This document shows, piece after piece, positions 1 through 8,034 of a DNA stretch of 64,000 nucleotides. A program made the position numbers and the translations under genes. Positions within the stretch are counted from its first letter, which is position 1. Each line of letters opens with the position of its first letter. The DNA is from JAAXHF01 sp965242605. Lineage in GTDB: Bacteria > Desulfobacterota > Binatia > Bin18. The DNA lies in assembly GCA_965242605.1 (NCBI GenBank), contig CBDESS010000001.1, positions 1,612,001-1,676,000 on the forward strand, written 5' to 3'. Under the pieces are notes generated by a model, which was given only the letters and a program-made list of their open reading frames with translations, was not told the DNA's origin and made no database searches.

Positions 1-456
1 GCCGTGCTTTTCCGGCGGAGCGATATCCTGGCTCAGCCAGCGTGAGAAGATGTCGCCGGGTTTGGCCCGAATCTGGCCCATCAGGCCGGCCGGCTCCTGA
101 TATTGGACCAGGACAATAATCTGGTTAATGAACAAATAGCCGGTCGGGGTCAGGGTGCCGCTGTCTTCGATCTGGACACAGTTCCAGCGTGGCATATGGG
201 GGAATTCCATCGCGCGAAAGCCGATTTCTTCGGGCGTGTAGGGCGGCTCAAAGGGGTAGGGCTCTGCCGGCATATACGGGATGGTGGCATCGCGCGGCGT
301 ATCGGTCGAAAAGTCGAGACGCTGAAGTTCTTCGGGCATCAGCTCTGACACAAGCCTCCAGCTCCGTTCGGCCGGCGTGTCGGCGGCCGAGGTCGGCGCA
401 TGGAACACAAGGATTGCGGCGAAGAGGCACACAAGGCGTCGGTAAGCGTTGGACAT
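1..456 (-). CDS. Exported protein of unknown function, cut by the window edge
   Basis: The frame is open for 152 codons from the ATG at 454-456 to base 1 and runs off the window, so the C-terminus is missing. The ATG follows a good AGGAGG ribosome site. The first 22 or so residues (MSNAYRRLVCLFAAILVFHA...) look like a Sec signal peptide with two arginines, a hydrophobic core and an Ala-rich cleavage region. The mature part is rich in Pro, Glu and aromatic residues, with repeated Tyr-Pro-Phe-Glu-Pro type stretches. I do not recognise the family. It is divergent from the aldehyde oxidoreductase operon across a 194-base gap, so the two could share a control region. The export prediction is fairly safe and the function is unknown. 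Confidence 0.7.
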   Translation of the reverse strand, partial: MSNAYRRLVCLFAAILVFHAPTSAADTPAERSWRLVSELMPEELQRLDFSTDTPRDATIPYMPAEPYPFEPPYTPEEIGFRAMEFPHMPRWNCVQIEDSGTLTPTGYLFINQIIVLVQYQEPAGLMGQIRAKPGDIFSRWLSQDIAPPEKHG

Positions 457-650
457 ACAATTCCTCCTGCTGAACACCTGTCCCAGTATACCACATTCGT
501 CGTCAGGGTGGGAGAGGGCCACATCGGAGCGCACGAGACTGGTCGGGTGAGCGGCGGGGCTGTCCCTGACAGTTGATCTCTGCGCGCAGAGGTTTAGGAT
601 AGGCTTGGTTGAGTACTCTGGGGCTGGTCCCATGAGAGGAAGGAGGGTGT

Positions 651-1133
651 ATGAAACAGCTCCGTGTTATTACCGATAAATGCACGGGCTGCGTGCAGTG
701 CGAGCTGGCCTGCGCGTTTGTCCAAACCGGGACTTTTCAACCGGCCCGCTCTGTGATCCGGGTCCACATCTTTGACGAGCAGGCCGTGTACTCGCCCTAC
801 ACCTGCTTTCAGTGCGAAGAAGCCTGGTGTCTGACCGCCTGCCCGGTCAACGCGATCGCTATTGACCCTGACACGGAGGCCAAGGTCGTTATGGACGATG
901 TGTGTGTCGGCTGTGCCGTCTGCACGGTGGCCTGCCCCTATGGGACGGTTTTTTACAATCCAGACACCCGTAAGGCCCTCAAGTGTGACCTGTGCGGCGG
1001 CGAGCCGGCCTGCGTCCACTCGTGCCCGACCGGTGCCCTCGAATATGTGGACATGGAACAGGCCGACTGGTTGAGCGGCTGGGCGGACCGGGTCAATCAT
1101 GGTTTCAAGGTGCCCGAATCGGCTGACACATAG
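651..1133 (+). CDS. Four-cluster ferredoxin subunit of tungsten aldehyde oxidoreductase (AorA-like)
   Basis: This 160-residue iron-sulfur protein has four cysteine groups that can each hold a [4Fe-4S] cluster: CTGCVQCELAC near residues 11-21, CFQCEEAWCLTACP near 48-61, CVGCAVCTVACP near 83-94 and CDLCGGEPACVHSCP near 109-123. The arrangement is that of the DMSO-reductase-type electron-transfer subunits and of AorA in the AorABC enzyme of Aromatoleum. It would pass electrons between the tungsten subunit encoded 11 bases downstream and the FAD subunit. GGAGG lies about seven bases before the ATG. The family is certain. The AorA role rests on gene order. Confidence 0.9.
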   Translation: MKQLRVITDKCTGCVQCELACAFVQTGTFQPARSVIRVHIFDEQAVYSPYTCFQCEEAWCLTACPVNAIAIDPDTEAKVVMDDVCVGCAVCTVACPYGTVFYNPDTRKALKCDLCGGEPACVHSCPTGALEYVDMEQADWLSGWADRVNHGFKVPESADT

Positions 1134-1144
1134 GGAGGCGGCGT

Positions 1145-2995
1145 ATGGCAAACGGATGGACAGGAACGGTGCTGCGTATCAATCTGACGGAGCGGACCGT
1201 CACCAAAGAGCCTCTGAACGAACAGTGGGCCAGAGAGTATGTTGGCGGACGCGGGCTCGGTGCCCGCTATCTGACCGAGGAGATGGACCCGACGGTTGAC
1301 GCGCTCGCCCCTGACAACAAGCTGCTGTTTGTGACCGGCCCGCTGACCGGAACCAGCGCGTCGTGCGGGTCGCGCTACATGGTTGTCACCAAGGGGCCGC
1401 TGACCAACGCGATCACGACCTCGAATTCGGGCGGGTACTGGGGGCCGGAACTCAAGTTTGCCGGCTATGACCTGCTTATTGTCGAAGGCCGGGCATCGTC
1501 TCCGTGTTACCTGTGGGTCTATGACGAAACGGTCGAAATCCGCGAAGCCGACCACCTGTGGGGCAAAACGGTCTGGGAGACCGAGGAGCATCTGCGCGCC
1601 GAGCTGGGCGTGCCCGACACGATTATCGCCAGCATCGGCCCAGCCGGTGAGAACCTGGTGCGCTTTGCCTGCATCATGAACGATCTGCACCGGGCGGCCG
1701 GCCGCTCCGGGGTTGGCGCGGTCATGGGCTCAAAAAATCTCAAGGCGATTGCCGTGCGAGGGACCGGCGGGGTCACGCTGGCCAACCCGCCGGCCTTTAT
1801 GAAAGCCATGTGGGAGATGAAAGAAAAGCTCCGCGAATCGCCCGTCACCTCGCAGGGTCTGCCGGTGTACGGCACCGAGGTCCTGGTCAATGTCATCAAC
1901 GAACACGGCGCGCTCCCGACCCGCAACCACCAGCAGTCGGTGTTTGAAGAGGCCGAAGACATCAGTGGAGAGACGCTGACCGAGACGCGGCTGGTGGCCA
2001 ATAAAGCCTGTTTCTCATGTGCGATTGCGTGTGGACGGGTTTCAACCCTGCCGGGCGAGGCATCAAGCAAATACGAGGTCAGCACCAGCCCACGCAACTG
2101 GAAGATCGCCGGCGAAGGACCGGAGTATGAAGCCGCCTGGGCCATGGGCTCGGAGTGTGGCATCGGCGACCTGGACGCCCTGATCAAGGCCAACTGGTTA
2201 TGCAACGATCTCGGCATGGACTCGATCAGCTTTGGCGCGACAGTGGCCGCGGCAATGGAGCTGTACGAAAAGAAAGTCGTGTCGCTCGAACAGACCGGGA
2301 TTCCGCTGGATTTTGGTAGTGCCGAGGCGCTGCTGAGCATGGCCGAGCGGATCGCCTATCGTCGGGGTTTTGGGGCCGAGCTGGCCGAAGGCTCAAAGCG
2401 CATGACCGAGAAGTTCGGCCGTCCAGAGTTCTTCATGGGCGTGCGCGGTCAGGAGTTTGCCGCCTATGAAGCCCGCGCGATTCAGGGCATGGGCCTGGGC
2501 TATGCCACCTCGAACCGGGGCGCGTGCCACCTCAAAGCGTATACGGTGGCGGCTGAGATTCTGGGTCTGCCGCGGCAGATGGACCCCAACGACACCGAAG
2601 GCAAGGCCGAAATCACCAAGCTGTTTCAGGACGCTACCTCAACGGTTGACGCAACCGGGCTGTGTCAGTTCCTGACCTTTGGCGTAGGGCTGGAAGAGAT
2701 GCTGCCGCAGTTGGCCGCGGCCACCGGGGTCAATTTCAGTCTCGAAGAGTTGCTGACCATTGGCGAGCGGATCTGGAATCTGGAGCGACACTGGAACGAG
2801 CGGGCCGGAGTGGGCAGCGGCGCAGACATCCTGCCCAAGCGGATTCTGGAGGAACCGCTGCCGTCCGGCCCGGCCAAGGGCAAGGTCAACCGTCTGGGCG
2901 AGATGCTGCCCGAGTACTATCAGCTGCGCGGCTGGGATACAGACGGCAGGCTGACGCCGGAGAAGCTGAAAGAGTTGGGCTTGGACGAAGCCTGA
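1145..2995 (+). CDS. Tungsten-containing aldehyde ferredoxin oxidoreductase, catalytic subunit (AorB-like)
   Basis: The 616-residue protein is full length for the AOR family, whose members oxidise aldehydes to acids using a bis-pterin tungsten cofactor and one [4Fe-4S] cluster. The N-terminal pterin-binding domain carries the expected GGRGLGARYL and GSKNLKAIAVRG segments. The cluster ligands are C289, C292 and C296 in KACFSCAIACGR, plus C507 in ATGLCQF; this matches the CxxCxxxC-plus-distal-Cys pattern of Pyrococcus AOR. The start is fixed by GGGAGGCGGC just upstream. It sits between the ferredoxin gene and the FAD subunit gene, as in the NAD-reducing AorABC enzymes. The substrate aldehyde cannot be read from sequence. 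Reverse acid reduction is also possible for this family. Confidence 0.95.
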   Translation: MANGWTGTVLRINLTERTVTKEPLNEQWAREYVGGRGLGARYLTEEMDPTVDALAPDNKLLFVTGPLTGTSASCGSRYMVVTKGPLTNAITTSNSGGYWGPELKFAGYDLLIVEGRASSPCYLWVYDETVEIREADHLWGKTVWETEEHLRAELGVPDTIIASIGPAGENLVRFACIMNDLHRAAGRSGVGAVMGSKNLKAIAVRGTGGVTLANPPAFMKAMWEMKEKLRESPVTSQGLPVYGTEVLVNVINEHGALPTRNHQQSVFEEAEDISGETLTETRLVANKACFSCAIACGRVSTLPGEASSKYEVSTSPRNWKIAGEGPEYEAAWAMGSECGIGDLDALIKANWLCNDLGMDSISFGATVAAAMELYEKKVVSLEQTGIPLDFGSAEALLSMAERIAYRRGFGAELAEGSKRMTEKFGRPEFFMGVRGQEFAAYEARAIQGMGLGYATSNRGACHLKAYTVAAEILGLPRQMDPNDTEGKAEITKLFQDATSTVDATGLCQFLTFGVGLEEMLPQLAAATGVNFSLEELLTIGERIWNLERHWNERAGVGSGADILPKRILEEPLPSGPAKGKVNRLGEMLPEYYQLRGWDTDGRLTPEKLKELGLDEA

Positions 2996-3006
2996 GGGAT
3001 CAAGCG

Positions 3007-4461
3007 ATGGCACAACATATCATTATTGGCGCGGGCCCGGCAGGCGTGGCCGCGGCCGAAACGATTCGGGCCTGCGACCCTGCCGCGGCGGTCAGCCTGA
3101 TCTCCGGCGAACCGGTCTACTCCCGTATGGTGCTGCCGTATTATCTGGCCCGGGAAATCCCGGAAACGCATGTCTTTACCGGCGCTGAGGACTATTTTGC
3201 CGAGCGGAATATCGAGGCGCTGCTCGGCACCACGGTCACACGGGTCAATGGCGCGCAAAAGACGGTGACGCTCAGCGACGGTACGACCCGCGCGTTTGAC
3301 CGCCTGCTGATAGCGACCGGTTCGTCCGCCCGGCAGCCACCGGTTCCGGGCAATAACCTGGAGGGAGTGTACTCGTTCTGGACCCTGGACGATGCGCAAC
3401 AGGTGATCGCCAAAGCCCGGGCCAGGCCGAGCGCGGTGCTCATCGGCGCGGGCTTTATTGGCTGTATCGTCCTGAACGCTATGGCCAAACTGAACTGGAA
3501 GCTGTCAGTGGTGGAAGCGGAAAGCCAAGTCCTGCCACGGATGCTGGACGCGACCGGTGCCGGTGCGGTGGAGGGCTGGCTTGTAGCCCGTGATATCGCC
3601 GTCCATACCGCCGCCCAGGTCCAAGAGATTCGGCGCAACGACGGTGGGAAACTGTCGCTGTCGCTCAGTTCAGGACAGACGCTTGAGGCGGACCTTGTCA
3701 TCATGGCCACCGGCATTCGCCCCAATGTCGCTTTTCTGGACGGTTCGGGGGTCACTGTCGAACTTGGCGGTATCCCGGTTGACGACCAGATGCAGACCAA
3801 TATCCCGGGGATTTATGCGGCCGGCGACGTCGCGATTGGACCGGATATTCTGGCCGGCCGAACCGGCCACGACACCCCCGCTACCGCCCACGCCATCCAG
3901 CCGACCGCGGTTGACCACGGCCGGATTGCCGGGGCCAATATGGCCGGCCACGAGACCCATTATCCGGGCAGCCTGCTGCTTAACGTCCTCGACGTGGTCA
4001 AGTTGCACTGCGCCAGCTTCGGCCTGTGGCGGGACGAGGGGTACGACACCACACGGGTGTTCAACCCCAGCCGACCGCTCTACCGCAAGTATGTGTGGTA
4101 CGAAGACCGCATCGTTGGTGCTCTGTTTGTCGGGCCGATTGACGACGTGACGATGCTGAACGATGTGGGCATGGTCAAGGGCTTGATTCAGACCCAGCAG
4201 CCCCTCGGCGAGTGGGCCGCCTACATCAAGGCCCACCCGACCGATATCCGCCGTGCCTATGTTGCCAGCGGGGCGGCCCAGACCCTTATCGGGCAGACGC
4301 TGCTCGGTGCGCCGTCCCGTGACCGCGCCTATCGGGTTGACGGCAAAACGCCGCCGGCCTGGGATAAGACCGCCACTCACACACCGCTGGTCAGCGCCCA
4401 GTCCGAGCGCTACCGTGCCCTGAGTCCGACACCCACGCCGGGGATTGGAAAGGCCGACTGA
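3007..4461 (+). CDS. FAD/NAD(P)-binding oxidoreductase subunit (AorC-like)
   Basis: This is a 484-residue two-dinucleotide-binding flavoprotein. The N-terminal FAD fold begins at once with HIIIGAGPAGVAAAETIR (GxGxxG), and a second NAD(P) fold lies near residue 145 (AVLIGAGFIGCIV). The closing FAD motif is GIYAAGDVA near residue 272. An upstream in-frame extension exists, but ATG 3007 is the start because the FAD motif begins four residues later and AGGGATCAAGCG precedes it. The stop overlaps the next ATG (TGATG at 4459-4463), which implies translational coupling. In AorABC enzymes this subunit exchanges electrons with NAD. The pairing here is inferred from gene order. Confidence 0.9.
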   Translation: MAQHIIIGAGPAGVAAAETIRACDPAAAVSLISGEPVYSRMVLPYYLAREIPETHVFTGAEDYFAERNIEALLGTTVTRVNGAQKTVTLSDGTTRAFDRLLIATGSSARQPPVPGNNLEGVYSFWTLDDAQQVIAKARARPSAVLIGAGFIGCIVLNAMAKLNWKLSVVEAESQVLPRMLDATGAGAVEGWLVARDIAVHTAAQVQEIRRNDGGKLSLSLSSGQTLEADLVIMATGIRPNVAFLDGSGVTVELGGIPVDDQMQTNIPGIYAAGDVAIGPDILAGRTGHDTPATAHAIQPTAVDHGRIAGANMAGHETHYPGSLLLNVLDVVKLHCASFGLWRDEGYDTTRVFNPSRPLYRKYVWYEDRIVGALFVGPIDDVTMLNDVGMVKGLIQTQQPLGEWAAYIKAHPTDIRRAYVASGAAQTLIGQTLLGAPSRDRAYRVDGKTPPAWDKTATHTPLVSAQSERYRALSPTPTPGIGKAD

Positions 4462-4709
4462 TGGAAGTCAAACTCAGGCTGTTTGCCACCTTGCGCAAAA
4501 AGCTGCCGGCCGGCACCAAAGCCGGCAAGGCAGTCCTGACGCTCGGCCAGGACGCCACCATACGCGACGTGATCCAGCAGCTCGACATCCCGCAAGACCT
4601 GGCCCAGATGGTGCTGGTCAACGGCGAACAGATCCGCGAGTTTGACCGGGCCCTGGCCGACGGCGACAGCCTGAGCATCTTCCCGCCGCTGGCCGGTGGT
4701 GCGGGGTAG
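4461..4709 (+). CDS. MoaD/ThiS-family ubiquitin-like sulfur carrier (AorD-like)
   Basis: This 82-residue beta-grasp protein has the family landmarks VKLRLFATLRKKL at the start and DGDSLSIFPPLAGGAG at the end. Family members act as thiocarboxylate sulfur donors for pterin dithiolene synthesis, and a dedicated copy commonly sits beside tungsten oxidoreductase genes. The stop of the flavoprotein gene overlaps its start, so it is the last gene of the operon. Unusually, two residues (Ala-Gly) follow the Gly-Gly that is normally terminal. Activation would therefore need trimming, or would have to use the final glycine. Confidence 0.88.
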   Translation: MEVKLRLFATLRKKLPAGTKAGKAVLTLGQDATIRDVIQQLDIPQDLAQMVLVNGEQIREFDRALADGDSLSIFPPLAGGAG

Positions 4710-4726
4710 TCCTCACGAGAAGAACG

Positions 4727-4858
4727 ATGGCCGTGACGGGCCGCATGGAAACAGGCCCCAAGGTCATGTCCGGGGAACCGCGTATTCGCCGAACACTCTG
4801 CAAGGTCTGCGTTTGCGCTGGTTGTGGGACGTGCTATAGCAGCCGAGGTGTTGCGTGA
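4727..4858 (+). other. Possible 43-residue cysteine-rich peptide or DUF433 remnant
   Basis: An open frame from ATG 4727 encodes 43 residues. The first half (GPKVMSGEPRIRRT) resembles the N-terminal signature of DUF433 antitoxin-like proteins, which usually reads G-x-P-x-I-R-G-T-R. The second half contains five cysteines within twelve residues (CKVCVCAGCGTC). The frame ends inside the start region of the CobS-like gene. The ribosome site is poor. It may be a decayed fragment rather than an expressed peptide. Confidence 0.25.
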
Positions 4859-5597
4859 CTTCCTGACCGCCTGCCAATTTCTGACCTGCCTCTACTTCAT
4901 TCGCCCGCCGGTGCTCAACCATGCCCATTTTGGTCGATCGGGGGTCTTTTTTCCGCTGGTCGGTCTGCTGCTCGGAGCCACGGTCTGGGGCGTGGACAGC
5001 CTGCTGCGCCCGATGCTGCCGGTCGGCCTGCTGAGCGGGGTCTCGGTCGTCCTCTTGGGCCTGTTGAGTCGTGGCTTGCAGCTCAGAGGTGTGGCCGCTA
5101 GCGCGGTTGGACTGCTGGGCCGTAAATCGCGGGCCCGCCGTCTGGCTGACATGAAAAACCGCCCCTGGGGCCTTGTCGGGGTGACAGCACTGGTGGCTAT
5201 CGTGAGCCTGAAAGCGTTGGCTTTTGCCTGTCTTGATACTGGCTACCGGGGGGCGGCGGTGCTCTTATGTCCGATGTTGGGCCGCTGGGCGTGTGTGGTG
5301 ATGGCCTATAGCTCGCGTCCGGCCGGCAGCCACGGCCTTGGCGCAGCGTTTGTGCGGGGCGTTGAGTTTCGGGAGTTTGGCGCGGCCAGCGTGACGACGC
5401 TGCTCCTGATGTTGAGCCTGGTAGAAGTGGGCGGCTTGCTCGTCTTCCTGGGGCTGGCGAGCGTCATGATCGGCTGGGTCTTATACTGTAATCGGCGCTT
5501 GGACGGGGTGACCGGAGATGCGATCGGAGCGCTGGGCGAGATCGTGGAGACGGGGGCGGTGTGTCTGTTTGCGGTGCTGGAGAGCGCGGTCGGGTGA
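4824..5597 (+). CDS. CobS-like membrane protein with a degenerate active-site motif
   Basis: The 257-residue polytopic protein aligns by eye along its whole length with adenosylcobinamide-GDP ribazoletransferase (CobS), the membrane enzyme that joins alpha-ribazole to adenosylcobinamide-GDP. Recognisable parts are the N-terminal LTCLYFIRPP, the HFGRSGVFFPLVGLLLG segment and the C-terminal RRLDGVTGDAIGALGEIVE, which matches the usual GxTGDxxGAxxE. The central HLDGLADTADG motif, whose aspartates are thought to bind metal, reads LQLRGVAASAVGLLG here, so the acidic residues are gone. The start is GTG 4824, with an in-frame GTG a few codons later as an alternative. No other cobalamin gene is nearby. 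Fold assignment is reasonable; CobS activity is doubtful. Confidence 0.6.
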   Translation: MGRAIAAEVLRDFLTACQFLTCLYFIRPPVLNHAHFGRSGVFFPLVGLLLGATVWGVDSLLRPMLPVGLLSGVSVVLLGLLSRGLQLRGVAASAVGLLGRKSRARRLADMKNRPWGLVGVTALVAIVSLKALAFACLDTGYRGAAVLLCPMLGRWACVVMAYSSRPAGSHGLGAAFVRGVEFREFGAASVTTLLLMLSLVEVGGLLVFLGLASVMIGWVLYCNRRLDGVTGDAIGALGEIVETGAVCLFAVLESAVG

Positions 5598-5651
5598 GTG
5601 CGGTGCGCGGAGGAAGGACGCGGGGTGCGCTCAACACCCCGCTTGACGGGC

Positions 5652-6044
5652 CTAGGTGGCGAGCTGGACCATTTCGGGCTGGGAGAGTCCGGGCTGAACA
5701 GGGATGCTCTGGCTCATCTCAAGCTCGGCCGTTTTCTGGTGCTGAACGACGATTTGTTGTTCTCTCCACTCTTGGAGAGCTTCGCGCATCCGCCCGGGAT
5801 GGATACCAAGGATTTCACAGACATTCTCAAACGAGAAAAACCAGTGGGGGTCGGTTGACTCGATCCATTCCTGGGCTTCCTGGAACAGACGACGTTCGTG
5901 TGGTTTCCGTGCCAGCAGATAGGTCTGGAAACAATGCACCGCATCCTCTAGCATAGCCAGGAGGAGGCGCTCTTCTCCTTGCAAAGGTTTTCTTCCCAGA
6001 ACGCTGAAAAACTGTTCTGGGAGAAGGGTGTCCGGCTCAAACAT
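5652..6044 (-). CDS. Small conserved protein with a helix-turn-helix-like segment
   Basis: This is a 130-residue soluble protein. The start at ATG 6042-6044 is chosen over a longer frame because GGAGAGG lies just upstream. The middle (ERLLLAMLEDAVHCFQTYL, then RRLFQEAQEWIE) is helical. It is followed by FSFENVCEILGIHPGRMREAL, which has the spacing of a helix-turn-helix. Similar short hypothetical proteins with a phrase like FSFENVCEVLGLDP are common in Deltaproteobacteria, NC10 and Rokubacteria, without a known function to my knowledge. It is divergent from the LysR gene across a 127-base AT-rich gap. Confidence 0.75.
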   Translation of the reverse strand: MFEPDTLLPEQFFSVLGRKPLQGEERLLLAMLEDAVHCFQTYLLARKPHERRLFQEAQEWIESTDPHWFFSFENVCEILGIHPGRMREALQEWREQQIVVQHQKTAELEMSQSIPVQPGLSQPEMVQLAT

Positions 6045-6171
6045 AAATCCTCTCCTTACCGCAGCGCTATGAGTGAAGGGCTGCACCCCGCTGCCCATGT
6101 GTGAGCCTGGCAGAATAACGAAATCTGAGCTATAAGTAAAGTGAAAAAACCTTCATCTCATTATTAGGAAC
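6045..6171. promoter_or_regulatory. AT-rich divergent control region between the small HTH-like gene and lysR
   Basis: The gap is markedly richer in A and T than its surroundings, especially 6115-6170. A dyad of the form TTC-N13-GAA lies at 6152-6170, directly before the LysR start. LysR regulators usually bind T-N11-A dyads in such divergent spacers. No convincing -35/-10 pair can be assigned by eye. Confidence 0.3.
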
Positions 6172-7110
6172 ATGCATATTGAAACGCTCAAGGTTTTTTG
6201 TGATCTGGCCAAGACGGGCAGCTTCTCGCTGGCAGCCTCACAGAATTTTGTGACCCAGTCTGCGGTCAGTCAGCAGATTCGGAGTCTTGAGGAGCGCTAC
6301 GGCCGAGAGCTGGTTGAGCGCTCCAAAGGCAATGTCCGGCTCACCGAGGCCGGCCAGGTGTTCTATGAGGTCGGCCAGGAGATTCTCCAGAAATATCGGG
6401 AGATTGGGGACAGCTTGCACAGCCTGTCGCGATCGGTGGCCGGCACGGTGCGGGTTGCGACGGTGTATAGCGTCGGCCTGTACGAGCTGTCCTCCCCGCT
6501 CAAACGCTACCTCCAGGCTTTTCCTGAGGTCAATATTCACCTTGAATATACCCGGGCCAATAAAATCTATGATGAGGTGAGCCGTGGGGATATTGACCTG
6601 GGTATTGTCGCCTATCCGAGTAAGCGCCCCCGGATTCTGGTCACTCCTTTTCGTGAGGATCGCCTTGTACTGATCTGTGACCCCCAGCATCCGTTTGCGA
6701 CCTTGTCTGAGCTGTCAATTACGCAGCTCAATACCGAAAAGTTCGTCGGCTTTGAGCGTGATATTGCCACCCGACGGGCCTTGGACCGCATCTTCCGGCA
6801 GAATGGCGTCAAGGTGCGGTATGTGATGGAGATGGACAATATCGAGACTATTAAGCGCGGGGTCGAGATTGGGGCCGGGGTGTCTATCGTGCCGGAGCCG
6901 GCCATTGGCCAGGAAGTAAAAAATGAAACCCTGGTTGCGGTGCAGATTCGGGATGAAGCCCTGACCCGCCCGCTCGGTATTATTTCCAAACGGGGGCGGC
7001 AGTCTACGCCTGCCGTACAGGAGTTCCTGGGTTTTTTACAGGAAAAAACCGCCCGGCTGCCAAAGGAGAACGCTGACCAGGCCGGCCGGCCGCTTGACGG
7101 TCTGGTGTGA
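6172..7110 (+). CDS. LysR-family transcriptional regulator
   Basis: The 312-residue protein has the standard layout. The N-terminal winged helix-turn-helix (HIETLKVFCDLAKTGSFSLAA, then TQSAVSQQIRSLEERYG) is followed by a linker helix and a two-lobed effector-binding domain from about residue 90. The domain resembles the CysB/CysL/CbbR group, but the ligand cannot be inferred. It is divergent from the 130-residue gene and is followed by the RodZ-like gene 45 bases later. LysR proteins usually regulate a divergent neighbour and themselves, so the small HTH-like gene is a candidate target. Confidence 0.92.
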   Translation: MHIETLKVFCDLAKTGSFSLAASQNFVTQSAVSQQIRSLEERYGRELVERSKGNVRLTEAGQVFYEVGQEILQKYREIGDSLHSLSRSVAGTVRVATVYSVGLYELSSPLKRYLQAFPEVNIHLEYTRANKIYDEVSRGDIDLGIVAYPSKRPRILVTPFREDRLVLICDPQHPFATLSELSITQLNTEKFVGFERDIATRRALDRIFRQNGVKVRYVMEMDNIETIKRGVEIGAGVSIVPEPAIGQEVKNETLVAVQIRDEALTRPLGIISKRGRQSTPAVQEFLGFLQEKTARLPKENADQAGRPLDGLV

Positions 7111-7155
7111 AGGGGGCCAGGCCCATGTTCTGCGAGAGAGAGGAGAAGTGCGGCT

Positions 7156-8034
7156 ATGGATGGCTTGGTGACTGATTCGGTTTCCACGGTGCTCAGGCAG
7201 GCGCGCGAGCAGCGAGGTGTCTCTCTGCCAGACGCGGCCCGGGCGGCGAATGTTCCTCTGTCCTATCTCCAGGCCCTGGAGGCCGGCGGCGACTATCGTC
7301 TGCTGGTTGACCCGATGTACCTCATCCCGTTTCTGCGGACCTACGCCGTCTATCTGGGCCTCAATCCAGATGACACGGTGGGGCAGTTTGTCGCCGAACT
7401 GCAAAAGACCACGATCAGTCCGGTCAGAACTCCGCTTGACGAACCCCTCAGTCCTCTGAGGCCGGCCCGGCTTTCGGCCTGGACTGTGCCGCTGGTGGTG
7501 CTGGTGGGCGGCTTGGTCGGTGTCGGGCTTATTGTCCAGTCCATTGTGCCGCCTGCTTGGCGGGCGGAAGAAGAGGAACCGGCCGGCAGTTCGGTCGTGG
7601 CTGAGGCAGTGCCGGCCGACCCCGCTCCCAGCGGCGAGCGGCCGCCCATCAGCGAACAACAGCCCCGTGTGGAAATCTCGCAAACCCCAGAACCGGCCCC
7701 GCTGTCTGCCCCGCTGGCATCTGAGCCGCCAGAGCCGGCCGTCCAGACTGCCGGGCTTCATCAGCTCCATGTCCGCGCGCTGGAAACAACCTGGCTACAT
7801 GTCATGATTGATGATGGACTCCCCCAGGAGGTCCTGCTTCAACCTGGCGAGCAACTGCGCTGGGAAGCGAACCGGCATTTCATCCTGACGGTCGGCAACG
7901 CCGGAGGGGTAGAGATCTCATTTGACGACGAGCCGTTCCGCCGGCTGGGAGGGTCTGGGGAAGTGGTTCGCGAGCTCCGTCTTCCGGCGCGTGAAGTGCA
8001 AGAGCCGCAGAGCGAGGACGGGCGCTTTTCCTAG
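7156..8034 (+). CDS. RodZ-like protein: cytoplasmic HTH, one membrane span, C-terminal DUF4115
   Basis: This 292-residue protein begins with a Cro/C1-type helix-turn-helix of the RodZ kind (LRQAREQRGVSLPDAARAAN...PLSYLQALEAG, residues 12-45). One transmembrane helix follows near residues 112-132 (WTVPLVVLVGGLVGVGLIV), then a Pro/Glu-rich periplasmic linker. The C-terminal domain, from about residue 200, fits DUF4115 (LHVRALETTWLHVMIDDG, then VLLQPGEQLRWEA). RodZ links MreB to the elongation machinery; the protein here is shorter and its role is inferred. Its TAG overlaps the stop of the convergent gene in a shared CTAG. Confidence 0.8.
   Translation: MDGLVTDSVSTVLRQAREQRGVSLPDAARAANVPLSYLQALEAGGDYRLLVDPMYLIPFLRTYAVYLGLNPDDTVGQFVAELQKTTISPVRTPLDEPLSPLRPARLSAWTVPLVVLVGGLVGVGLIVQSIVPPAWRAEEEEPAGSSVVAEAVPADPAPSGERPPISEQQPRVEISQTPEPAPLSAPLASEPPEPAVQTAGLHQLHVRALETTWLHVMIDDGLPQEVLLQPGEQLRWEANRHFILTVGNAGGVEISFDDEPFRRLGGSGEVVRELRLPAREVQEPQSEDGRFS

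Noticed and set aside
1097..1690. Long open frames antisense to the aldehyde oxidoreductase gene
   Set aside because: These are high-GC shadow frames without ribosome sites or family motifs.
2662..3006. N-terminal extension of the FAD subunit into the aldehyde oxidoreductase gene
   Set aside because: It overlaps a clearly coding frame, has no family similarity and lies before a good start at 3007.
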